NCBI GenBank assembly: GCA_016296655.1
Contig: JAEDIW010000023.1
Span: 1-40,294 of the forward strand
DNA: 40,294 bases
From: Treponema sp.
Lineage (GTDB): Bacteria > Spirochaetota > Spirochaetia > Treponematales > Treponemataceae
Reading direction: 5' to 3'
The translations under genes were made by a program, and so were the position numbers. The first letter of the stretch is position 1. The number at the start of each line of letters is the position of its first letter. The notes beneath the pieces were generated by a model. That model was not told the origin of the DNA and made no database searches. It saw nothing but the letters and a program-made list of their open reading frames with translations. Of the stretch, positions 22,758 to 30,351 are shown in pieces.

Positions 22758-23678
22758 TCATCCAAAATGCCGGCAATTTTTCCTGAAGGCTCGTGGGCTC
22801 AAGCCTGTTTTTTTGCGAAAAGCGTCCCCAAAATAATTGCCATCGTTGAAACCACACGTTGTTGCAATCTGCGTAACAGAACAGCTGCATGCCTGAAGCA
22901 TTTTTATGGCATGCTGAATTCTTACATTCGTAAGGTATTCCTTAAAACTATAGCCTGTAATTTCATGAAATTTCCTTGAAAAATAAGTTTCACTCATTCC
23001 GGCAATTGAAGCAGCCTGCTTAAGACTTATATCTGAACTGTAATTTTCAAATATAAACTTTGCGCTAGACTGAATTTTGTCAGTAACCTCGTCAATCAAC
23101 TGTTCTCTGCCAGAAGAATCGCAAATGACAGCCAGGCGAATGACAGCCATAAAAATCTGCAAAATCAGCACCTTTATCTGAATTTTTTCAAGTCCAGAAG
23201 TTCTTTCAACATTCACCCCAGAATTCAACTCCGAATTTTCACTTTCCATAGCAAAAGAATTAAAACAGACCAGTAGTTTTTCAAACAACCCTTCAACTTC
23301 AACCCGATTGGAACCTTCAAAATGAATCTTATTTAATGGAAGGTTTTTATCAAGAAAGTCATGGGAAATACTTTGATCAAGAGAATAAGCAAATTCCTGC
23401 GTAAAGCTGAAAGTAACCCTATCCACACGAACATCCTTTTCATACTGAGAACGGTGCAGCATGCCTTCAGGCAGTATAATCAAATCGCCAGGATTACAAT
23501 TAAAAAGCCTGTGTTCCACAAACATCTTGCAGCTGCCGTCTACTATGTAAAAAAGTTCATAATATGGGTGATAATGTGGCTGAGACATTGAAATGCTCTG
23601 CGAATGTCTGTCAATCAGGAAAGTTTCCACACGGTCCCGGTAAATTCCATTTTTCTGAAAATCAAACAGGCTTTGCAT
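22758..23678 (-). CDS. AraC-family transcriptional regulator with cupin sensor domain
   Basis: 306 residues, very strong SD (GGGAGGAAT) before the ATG. An N-terminal cupin domain (HYHPYYELFYIVDGSCKMFV; CNPGDLIILPEGMLHR, about 33-75) probably binds a small ligand. The C-terminal double helix-turn-helix is typical of AraC (SLKQAASIAGMSETYFSRKF; VTQIATTCGFNDGNYFGDAF, then RKKTGLSPRAFRK). It is divergent from the MATE gene with a 21-bp palindrome between them, so it may control that exporter and itself, or the sugar locus further downstream. Confidence 0.92.
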   Translation of the reverse strand: MQSLFDFQKNGIYRDRVETFLIDRHSQSISMSQPHYHPYYELFYIVDGSCKMFVEHRLFNCNPGDLIILPEGMLHRSQYEKDVRVDRVTFSFTQEFAYSLDQSISHDFLDKNLPLNKIHFEGSNRVEVEGLFEKLLVCFNSFAMESENSELNSGVNVERTSGLEKIQIKVLILQIFMAVIRLAVICDSSGREQLIDEVTDKIQSSAKFIFENYSSDISLKQAASIAGMSETYFSRKFHEITGYSFKEYLTNVRIQHAIKMLQACSCSVTQIATTCGFNDGNYFGDAFRKKTGLSPRAFRKNCRHFG

Positions 23679-23701
23679 TCATTCCTCCCGCAAAAAACAT
23701 A

Positions 23702-23756
23702 ATCATAAAATATCTGTAATATACATCAAATTTTCGTAAAAATACAGTATTTTTAC
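23702..23756 (-). promoter_or_regulatory. araC promoter with upstream 21-bp palindromic operator
   Basis: On the minus strand TTGATG (23724-23729) and TATGAT (23702-23707) are separated by 16 bases. Six bases upstream of the -35 lies GTAAAAATAC-A-GTATTTTTAC (23736-23756), a perfect 10-bp inverted repeat. The position suits an activator or autoregulatory site shared with the divergent MATE gene. Confidence 0.55.
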
Positions 23757-23814
23757 ATTTTATTTTGGATTATCATGCAGACATATTTTGCAACATCAAA
23801 GCAGGAGAAAAAAA

Positions 23815-25197
23815 ATGAAAGCCCAGCTATCAGCAGATGACCAGAAATTCCGAGAATTTTCGCTGAACGCAAACATGTTCCGCGTTATTCTGCATGTATG
23901 CATTCCATTAGCCTTGTACCAGAGCCTGACCCAGCTTTTCAAAGTCTTTGACACAATGATTGCCGCCCATATAAGCCCCATGGCAATTTCTTCAGTTGCC
24001 TACATCGGCCAGATTCAAATCATGCTTTCAGCACTTGGAGGAGGTCTTGCCGTCGGAGCAAGCATAAAAGTAAGCGAAGCCTACGGAGCCGGCAATTATG
24101 AGCTTGTCCGCCGAAGAGTTTCAACAATGGTTGCCCTTTGTGCGTGCATTGCAGGAACAATTCTTGTTTTTCTGCTGCCATCTGCAACAGTCTTTCTGCA
24201 ATTCATGAAAACTCCGCAGGAATTCATTCAAATAGGAAGCACGTATTTTCGCATTGAACTGATTGCCCTTGCAGTAACTTTTTTTGGCAACATTTACATC
24301 GCAATCGAAAGAGCCAGAGGAAACTCAAAACGCATTTTATACCTGAACATGACAATCGTAATTTCAAAGCTTGTACTTACAGCCGTTTTTGTCTACGTTT
24401 TTAACTTCGGCATAAATTCAATTGCAACAGCAACCTTAATTTCACAACTGATTGTACTCGGAGCAGCCGTCATCAACATGAGCAAAAAAGACAACCTTTT
24501 CAGTTTTTCACTCAAGGCAATTTCTTTTAAATCAGAAATAGTAAAACCCATGCTCAAACTCAGTTTCCCCGTAATCATTGAAAAAATGGCATTTGCCATG
24601 GGCAAAGTCATTGTAAATGCCATGTGCACAACCTACGGCCCAAAAACTGTAGGAGCCCTCGGCATCTCAAACAACATCGGCGGAATAACCACAATGCCGC
24701 AAAACGGTTTTCAGGAAGGTGGAAGTGCCGTAATCAGCCAGAACCGTGGAGCCGGCAAACTTGACAGAACCCTGCAGGCCTTTTACTGCGAACTTTTGTG
24801 CAACTTAATCCTCGGCATAACATTAATGAGCGCCTCTCTTGCCGCATTGGAATTTCTGTCCAGATTTTTTGCAGGCAAAGACTTTGAATTCCAGCAGATG
24901 ATAAAAGGAATTTACATCTACGAATCCTGGGGCGCCATTCCACTTGGCATAAACGCAGCAGTTCTTTCACTTATGTACGGTTTTGGCAAAACAAAAGTCA
25001 CGCTTTTCATGAACTTCTGCCGAATTTTCCTTTTCCGCGTCCCCGTCCTGATTTTACTCCAGAAATACACAAACTTTGGCAGCGAAAGCGCAGGCATCGT
25101 CATGGGCGTAAGCAACTTTTTAAGCGGAGTTCTGGCCGTCATCCTCGGAATTTTTACGATTTCAGGCATAAAAAAACAGATAAAGCAGCAGGCATAA
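23815..25197 (+). CDS. MATE-family efflux transporter
   Basis: 460 residues from the ATG at 23815 (AGGAG eight bases upstream; the TTG at 23788 is rejected because it precedes the SD). About 12 membrane segments in two similar halves, beginning VILHVCIPLALYQSLTQLF and VFDTMIAAHISPMAISSVAY, with the second half starting near PMLKLSFPVIIEKMAF. The family exports drugs or metabolites in exchange for Na+ or H+. The substrate is not predictable here. It is divergent from the AraC regulator. No terminator is evident; a GC-rich repeat and a MITE-like element follow. Confidence 0.92.
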   Translation: MKAQLSADDQKFREFSLNANMFRVILHVCIPLALYQSLTQLFKVFDTMIAAHISPMAISSVAYIGQIQIMLSALGGGLAVGASIKVSEAYGAGNYELVRRRVSTMVALCACIAGTILVFLLPSATVFLQFMKTPQEFIQIGSTYFRIELIALAVTFFGNIYIAIERARGNSKRILYLNMTIVISKLVLTAVFVYVFNFGINSIATATLISQLIVLGAAVINMSKKDNLFSFSLKAISFKSEIVKPMLKLSFPVIIEKMAFAMGKVIVNAMCTTYGPKTVGALGISNNIGGITTMPQNGFQEGGSAVISQNRGAGKLDRTLQAFYCELLCNLILGITLMSASLAALEFLSRFFAGKDFEFQQMIKGIYIYESWGAIPLGINAAVLSLMYGFGKTKVTLFMNFCRIFLFRVPVLILLQKYTNFGSESAGIVMGVSNFLSGVLAVILGIFTISGIKKQIKQQA

Positions 25198-25647
25198 TTT
25201 TTTTCATCAGGGCGTCTGGAGCAGACTACCGTCTGCCCCACCGCGCTTTTCAGGGCTACGCTTTCGCTTCGACCGGGGCTGTCCCAAAGATAAAGTTCAA
25301 AATATAGTGTCATTTCTGAATTTATTTTGGAAATCCATACAATATATTTCAACATTACAATGGGTTTTAGACAGCCCCGTTTGCCTGCGGCACCCTTACA
25401 ATCGCTGACGCATTCTTCATCAACTCAAAAAACAAACCATTGATTTTTACATATTTTGCATTGAATAATACATATTTTTCCAAAATTTTACATTTTTTTT
25501 ATATAAAACGATGAATTTTCCATAAAATTTTAATTTTTTACATTCTATTATGAAAATTTGCACCTTAGACTTGTGTATATGAATCTTGAAAAACTACAGG
25601 CTTTCAAGATGTTTCCAAAACAGTTTTTATTTTCATAGGAGGAATAA
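25198..25647. other. long intergenic region before the sugar ABC locus
   Basis: No gene is visible. From left to right: a GC-rich patch with hairpin GCAGAC/GTCTGC (25221-25236), a MITE-like element (25275-25378), a second GC-rich flank with CCCTTACAATC (the complement of GATTGTAAGGG), then about 200 bp of very AT-rich DNA with TTTTTACAT-like words at 25444, 25483 and 25533. The AT-rich part presumably carries the sugar-locus promoter and regulator sites. Confidence 0.6.
25275..25378 (-). repeat. MITE-like element, copy B
   Basis: 104 bp with the same ends as copy A, GGGGCTGTC (25275-25283) and GACAGCCCC (25370-25378). Its plus-strand left half (CCAAAGATAAAGTTC, ATAGTGTCATTTCTGAATTT) matches the complement of copy A's right half. 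The two copies diverge in the other half. GC-rich repeat words lie on both sides, so it seems inserted into a repeat patch. Confidence 0.7.
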
Positions 25648-26925
25648 ATGAAAAAATTATTGACATTCGCTGCTGCTGCCATAATTAGTGCCAGTGTTTT
25701 TGCAGCTGGTGGTAAAGAACCCGCAAAGGCTTCAGGCCCTGTAACCTTAAAATGGGCTCTCTGGGACTGGGATTCCACAGCATTTTATAAACCATTAGTA
25801 GAAGCCTACGAAGCAAAAAATCCAAATGTAAAGATTGAACCTCTGGACTTAGGTTCAGCTGACTATCAGACAATGCTGAGCATTCAGCTTACAGGTGGAG
25901 ACGATTCCATTGACGTTGTTGCAATCAAGGACATTCCAGGCTACAACAACCTTCAGAAAGCAGGTCAGCTTGTTGACTTAACCGACTACATCAAGAAAAA
26001 CGGAATTGATACTTCAAAATATGGCGGAACAACAGAACAGATTACAGTAAACGGTGGACTTTACGGACTGCCTTTCCGTTCAGACTTCTGGGTTGTATTC
26101 TATAATAAGGATTTGTTTGACAAGGCAGGTGTTCCTTATCCTACAAATGACATGACACTTGACGAATATGACGCAATTGCCCGCAAAATGACAAGCGGCT
26201 CTGGCTCAAAAAAAGTTTACGGTGCACACTACCATACATGGAGAAGTACAATTCAGCTCTTTGGAATTCTTGACGGAAAACACTCAGTAGTTGACGGAAC
26301 TTATGACTTCCTTGCTCCAACTTACGAAAGAGTTCTGAAAGAACAGAAAGACGGAATCTGCCAGAAATATGCATCTTTGAAAACTACATCAACACATTAT
26401 TCAGGTGTATTCTACAACAACAGCGTTGCCATGATGAACATGGGTTCATGGTTTATCGGAACATTAATCAGCAAAATCAAAGCAGGCGAAGCTGACTGTA
26501 AAAACTGGGGTATTGTAAAATATCCACATCCAGACGGAGTTCCTGCAGGTACAACACTTGGAACAATTACAAGCATTGGCGTAAGCAAAGCATCCAAAAA
26601 ACAGGAAGCAGCTCTTGACTTCGTAAAATTCGTTGCAAGTGAAGAAGGCGCTGAAATCATTGCAAAAACAGGAACATTCCCTGCAATCAAAACAGAAAAT
26701 GTTGTAAACATCATTGCTGCAACTCCAGGATTCCCACAGGACAAAAACAGTGCAGAAGCTTTGATTACAACAAAAACATACCTTGAAATGCCTTTGCATG
26801 AAAAAGCTGGAGAAATTGAAGTTGTACTCAACCAGCAGCATGACAACATCATGACAGAAAATGCTTCTATTGAAGAAGCTATTGCTGCCATGAACAAAGG
26901 CGTAAAAGCCATTCTTGGAAAGTAA
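25648..26925 (+). CDS. sugar ABC transporter, extracellular solute-binding protein
   Basis: 425 residues with TAGGAGGAA before the ATG. Signal peptide MKKLLTFAAAAIISASVFAA with likely cleavage before GGKEPAK. There is no lipobox Cys, so it should be soluble in the periplasm. Mature sequence follows family 1 sugar-binding proteins (VTLKWALWDWDSTAFYKPLV; NGGLYGLPFRSDFWVVFYN; VAMMNMGSWFIGTLI). First gene of the oligosaccharide import and degradation locus; the permeases follow after a hairpin-containing 259-bp gap. The GH88 and lyase downstream suggest a uronate-containing oligosaccharide ligand, which is inference. Confidence 0.93.
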   Translation: MKKLLTFAAAAIISASVFAAGGKEPAKASGPVTLKWALWDWDSTAFYKPLVEAYEAKNPNVKIEPLDLGSADYQTMLSIQLTGGDDSIDVVAIKDIPGYNNLQKAGQLVDLTDYIKKNGIDTSKYGGTTEQITVNGGLYGLPFRSDFWVVFYNKDLFDKAGVPYPTNDMTLDEYDAIARKMTSGSGSKKVYGAHYHTWRSTIQLFGILDGKHSVVDGTYDFLAPTYERVLKEQKDGICQKYASLKTTSTHYSGVFYNNSVAMMNMGSWFIGTLISKIKAGEADCKNWGIVKYPHPDGVPAGTTLGTITSIGVSKASKKQEAALDFVKFVASEEGAEIIAKTGTFPAIKTENVVNIIAATPGFPQDKNSAEALITTKTYLEMPLHEKAGEIEVVLNQQHDNIMTENASIEEAIAAMNKGVKAILGK

Positions 26926-27004
26926 AATTTTACAGTTCAGTTTGCGTGCAGTATAAGGCATAAAACGACTGAGTGCTGCATGTAAAGTATTCAGATTTTT
27001 AGGG

Positions 27005-27029
27005 AGGGGCACTGTTACAAGTTGCCCCT
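27005..27029 (+). terminator. intra-operon hairpin between binding protein and permease genes
   Basis: AGGGGCA (27005-27011) pairs with TGCCCCT (27023-27029), with an inner CT/AG pair and only TTT after it. Such hairpins often stabilise or attenuate mRNA so that the binding protein is made in excess over the permeases. Confidence 0.5.
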
Positions 27030-27184
27030 TTACCTGTGCTTTTACTTTAAAAATTTAAAAATACAACAGCATTATATGGAAACTAAAAAGAGTGCTGTAT
27101 GAAAAACATCCTTTTGAGCTTTTTACAGGAATGTTTTAGTTTCAGACTGAGCTTTTTCATTGACTTTTTATGGGAGATATCTGA

Positions 27185-28099
27185 ATGTCCACAGCAATTA
27201 AAGAATCTAAACAGGCAAGACACCGTAGAATACAAAACAATCTTGTAGCATACAGCTTCATTGCTCCAAATTTCATTGGCTTTGCAGTATTTACTTTAGG
27301 GCCAATTCTTTTTGCTTTTGCACTGACTTTTATGAAATGGAATGGTTCTGGTGCAATAACTTTTGCAGGACTTGCAAACATAAAAAAACTGTTTGCAGAC
27401 TCCATTTTTCTTGAATCGCTGAAAAATACTATCATATATTGTTTGGGAACCGTTCCTTTAACCATGGCTTTTGCACTTCTGCTTGCAATCGTCCTGAACA
27501 AAAAGATTTTCGCGAGAAATTTCTTTAGAACGGTAACTTTTTTTCCGTATGTAGCTTCTCTGGTTGCAGTTGCAGTTGTCTGGAATATGCTTTTCAACCC
27601 GGCAAAAGGACCTGTAAATATGCTGCTCAGCCTTGCTGGCATTTCAGAAGACCATCTTCCAGGCTGGGCTGCAGACAGGCACTGGGCCATGTTTACGGTA
27701 ATTCTTTTCAGTACATGGAAAAACATGGGCTATTACATGATTATTTACCTTGCAGGACTACAGGGTATAAGTCCTTCACTGTATGAAGCAGCCGATTTGG
27801 ACGGAGCCAGCCGATGGCAGCAGTTCCGCTACATCACAATTCCGCAGCTAAGTTCTACAACATTCTTTGTAGTAATGATGCTTACGATTGACTGTTTCAA
27901 GGTTTATGACCAGATTTACATGATTACACAGGGTGGTCCTGGAACTTCAACTTTGGTTCTGGTTTACCACATTTACAATACGGCGTTCATTTCATGGGAT
28001 TTAGGCTATGCAAGTGCCATTGCCATGGTTTTGTTTCTGCTCGTTCTTTCAGTAACGGTTTTCCAGTTCCGCATGGAAAAAAAAGTTACGCTTAACTAA
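27185..28099 (+). CDS. sugar ABC transporter permease (MalF/UgpA type)
   Basis: 304 residues, GGGAG before the ATG. Six hydrophobic segments, the first at about 21-45 (AYSFIAPNFIGFAVFTLGPI). The EAA loop that contacts the ATPase is present (LYEAADLDGASRWQQFRYIT, about 197-216). It pairs with the second permease 24 bp downstream. No ATP-binding subunit is encoded in this locus, so a shared MsmX/MalK-type ATPase elsewhere is expected. Confidence 0.93.
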   Translation: MSTAIKESKQARHRRIQNNLVAYSFIAPNFIGFAVFTLGPILFAFALTFMKWNGSGAITFAGLANIKKLFADSIFLESLKNTIIYCLGTVPLTMAFALLLAIVLNKKIFARNFFRTVTFFPYVASLVAVAVVWNMLFNPAKGPVNMLLSLAGISEDHLPGWAADRHWAMFTVILFSTWKNMGYYMIIYLAGLQGISPSLYEAADLDGASRWQQFRYITIPQLSSTTFFVVMMLTIDCFKVYDQIYMITQGGPGTSTLVLVYHIYNTAFISWDLGYASAIAMVLFLLVLSVTVFQFRMEKKVTLN

Positions 28100-28123
28100 A
28101 AAGAATTTGATTGGGGGAAATAA

Positions 28124-28996
28124 ATGGAAATGACACAAATGACACAAAACAGAACATTTTCTTCTTGCTTTACAAAAAATCTAAAGCCTGGGGTTATCAT
28201 AAGATTCATTCTTCTTTCTTTGATGGCAGCTGTCATGATTCTGCCTTTTTTATGGATGCTTTCTTCATCACTGAAACTTGACAAGGATGTTTTCACCTTT
28301 CCTATACAATGGATTCCAAAAAATCCGCGCTGGATGAATTACAAGGATATATGGACAAAAATTCCAATGGGTCTTTTCGTATTCAATACGGCAAAGCTTA
28401 CACTGATTGTTACGGTTCTGCAGCTGCTGACTTCAAGCTTTGCAGCCTATGCATTTTCAAAACTGCATTTTAAAGGCCGTGACGCATTGTTTCTAGGCTA
28501 TATTGCAACAATCGCAATGCCTTGGCAGGTTTACATGGTTCCTCAGTTTATCATGATGAGGAATTTTCACCTGAACAACACACACCTGGCATTGATTACA
28601 ATCCAGGCATTTACAGCATTCGGTGTATTTTTGATGCGCCAGTTTTACCAGGGTATTCCCGATGAACTTTGCGAAGCAGCCCGCATCGACGGCATGAATG
28701 AATATGAAATCTGGTGGAAAATCATGCTTCCGCTGTCAAAACCAGCACTTTCAACGCTGATTATCTACACTTTTGTAAGGACATGGAACGACTTTTTGGG
28801 ACCTATGATTTATCTTACACGAACAAACCTCAAGACAATTCAAATAGGTCTGAGAATGTTTATTTCCCAGTATTCATCAGAATACGGACTGATTATGGCA
28901 GCATCCGTTGTAACCTTAATTCCTGTTTTGATTGTTTTCCTTTCACTGCAGCAGTTCTTTGTACAGGGAATCGCATCAACGGGCTTAAAAAGCTAG
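28124..28996 (+). CDS. sugar ABC transporter permease (MalG/UgpE type)
   Basis: 290 residues, GGGGG upstream of the ATG. Six membrane segments starting IRFILLSLMAAVMILPFLWM. The EAA loop reads LCEAARIDGMNEYEIWWKIM, followed by LPLSKPALSTLIIYTFVRTW. Forms the heterodimeric channel with the preceding permease. A dispersed repeat begins two bases after its stop. Confidence 0.93.
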   Translation: MEMTQMTQNRTFSSCFTKNLKPGVIIRFILLSLMAAVMILPFLWMLSSSLKLDKDVFTFPIQWIPKNPRWMNYKDIWTKIPMGLFVFNTAKLTLIVTVLQLLTSSFAAYAFSKLHFKGRDALFLGYIATIAMPWQVYMVPQFIMMRNFHLNNTHLALITIQAFTAFGVFLMRQFYQGIPDELCEAARIDGMNEYEIWWKIMLPLSKPALSTLIIYTFVRTWNDFLGPMIYLTRTNLKTIQIGLRMFISQYSSEYGLIMAASVVTLIPVLIVFLSLQQFFVQGIASTGLKS

Positions 28997-28997
28997 T

Positions 28998-29060
28998 GAA
29001 GTGCTGATTAACATTCGAAGCGATTACTCAACAATTACGGCAATTAGCTACATTCAAGTT
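28998..29060 (+). repeat. dispersed element GAAGTGCTGATTAACA, copy 2
   Basis: GAAGTGCTGATTAACATTCGAAGCGATTA is close to the complement of 37793-37836. After an apparent deletion of the right inverted-repeat arm it resumes with ACGGCAATTAGCTACATTC, which matches the distal part of copy 3. It fills the 126-bp gap between the permease and GH88 genes. Confidence 0.65.
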
Positions 29061-29122
29061 AACCTAGCAGAAAGCTGATTTACACAAAAAGGCAAATCAG
29101 AAAAAAGAAAAAAGGATTTATT

Positions 29123-30304
29123 ATGATTCGTGAAATTTCAGATTCAGAAGCAAAACAGGCTTTGTCAGAAGCCTGTAGCATAGTTGTAAAAAATTTAAAT
29201 GATTTTGCCGGCAGATGCCAGAATCATTCAAGCGTAAACGGAATTTACCCTGCCTGTGAAAATGTTCAGTGGACATGTGGTTTTTGGCCAGGAGAAATTT
29301 GGCTTGCTTTTGAAGCTTTAAAAGCCTGCGGTAAAAATGCAGAGGCTGAGAAATGTCGAAAATCTGGCGAAAAACTTGTTGAAAGCTTTTTGAACAGAAT
29401 TGAAAATCACATTGAAACAGATCATCATGACATGGGCTTCTTGTATTCACCCTCCTGCGTTTCTGCATGGAAGCTTACAGGCAACAAAGATGCACAAAAA
29501 GCCGCATTGCTTGCCGCAGATCAGCTTGCAGCAAGATTTCAGAAAAAAGGAAATTTTATACAGGCATGGGGAAAAATGGGAGAGGCCGGCAACTACCGCT
29601 ATATAATCGACTGCCTTATGAACACTCCCCTGCTCTACTGGGCAACGCAGCAAACCGGCAATGAAAATTATACAGAAATTGCAAACCTGCACACAAAAAC
29701 CTGCATGGAAAATTCCATAAGGGCAGACGGCTCAACATTCCATACTTTTTTTATGGACATAAATACAGGTAAACCGTTGCGCGGAGTAACCTGTCAGGGC
29801 TATAAAGACGACTCTTTCTGGGCTAGAGGACAAGCCTGGTCAATCTACGGTACTGCGCTGGCTTTCCGCTATACAAAAAATGCTGGATATGTAAAAACTT
29901 TCCGCAGATGCCTGGACTTTTATCTTTCAAAACTTCCGCAGGATCTTGTACCGTACTGGGACATGATTTTTACATCGGGAAGTGAACCGAGAGATTCTTC
30001 AAGTGCTTCCATTGTAGCCTGCGGACTGCTTGAAATGGCAAACCTGATTGAATCAGAAGATGCAGAACAGGCTGCAGAGTTCAGGAGCCTTGCAAAAAAA
30101 ATGATTTTCAGCCTTGCAACTTACTATGCCGTAAAAAATTATCCTGAATCAAACGGCATTGTCCTTCATGGAACATACAGCAAAAAAAGTCCATACAATA
30201 CATGTACGCAAGAAGGTGTTGACGAATGTGTTTCCTGGGGCGACTATTTTTATATGGAAGCACTTACAAGGCTGACAAATCCAGCATGGGAAATTTACTG
30301 GTAA
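29123..30304 (+). CDS. glycoside hydrolase family 88 (unsaturated glucuronyl hydrolase)
   Basis: 393 residues, complete, without signal peptide, so cytoplasmic. GH88 enzymes hydrate the double bond of the 4,5-unsaturated uronate left by a polysaccharide lyase, releasing it from the oligosaccharide. Asp103 (HHDMGF) and Asp163 (IIDCLMN) are 60 apart, like the catalytic pair Asp88/Asp149 of Bacillus UGL (61 apart). Further family segments are QWTCGFWPGEIWLAFEA, SFWARGQAWSIYG, SSSASIVACGLLEMA and WGDYFYMEALTRL. It stands next to a lyase gene, which would create its substrate. GH105 is the closest alternative. Confidence 0.9.
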   Translation: MIREISDSEAKQALSEACSIVVKNLNDFAGRCQNHSSVNGIYPACENVQWTCGFWPGEIWLAFEALKACGKNAEAEKCRKSGEKLVESFLNRIENHIETDHHDMGFLYSPSCVSAWKLTGNKDAQKAALLAADQLAARFQKKGNFIQAWGKMGEAGNYRYIIDCLMNTPLLYWATQQTGNENYTEIANLHTKTCMENSIRADGSTFHTFFMDINTGKPLRGVTCQGYKDDSFWARGQAWSIYGTALAFRYTKNAGYVKTFRRCLDFYLSKLPQDLVPYWDMIFTSGSEPRDSSSASIVACGLLEMANLIESEDAEQAAEFRSLAKKMIFSLATYYAVKNYPESNGIVLHGTYSKKSPYNTCTQEGVDECVSWGDYFYMEALTRLTNPAWEIYW

Positions 30305-30351
30305 AAGATGAAATTCAACTGAAAAAATTTAATATTTGAGATGGTAAAATT

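Noticed and set aside
26412..27012. Minus-strand frames of 166 and 182 codons opposite the sugar-binding protein
   Set aside because: Antisense shadows; the Cys/Phe-rich product is typical of the complement of a coding frame, without SD or domain motifs.
27157..27726. 189-codon minus-strand frame opposite the first sugar permease
   Set aside because: Antisense shadow of a membrane protein gene whose own frame shows complete permease motifs.
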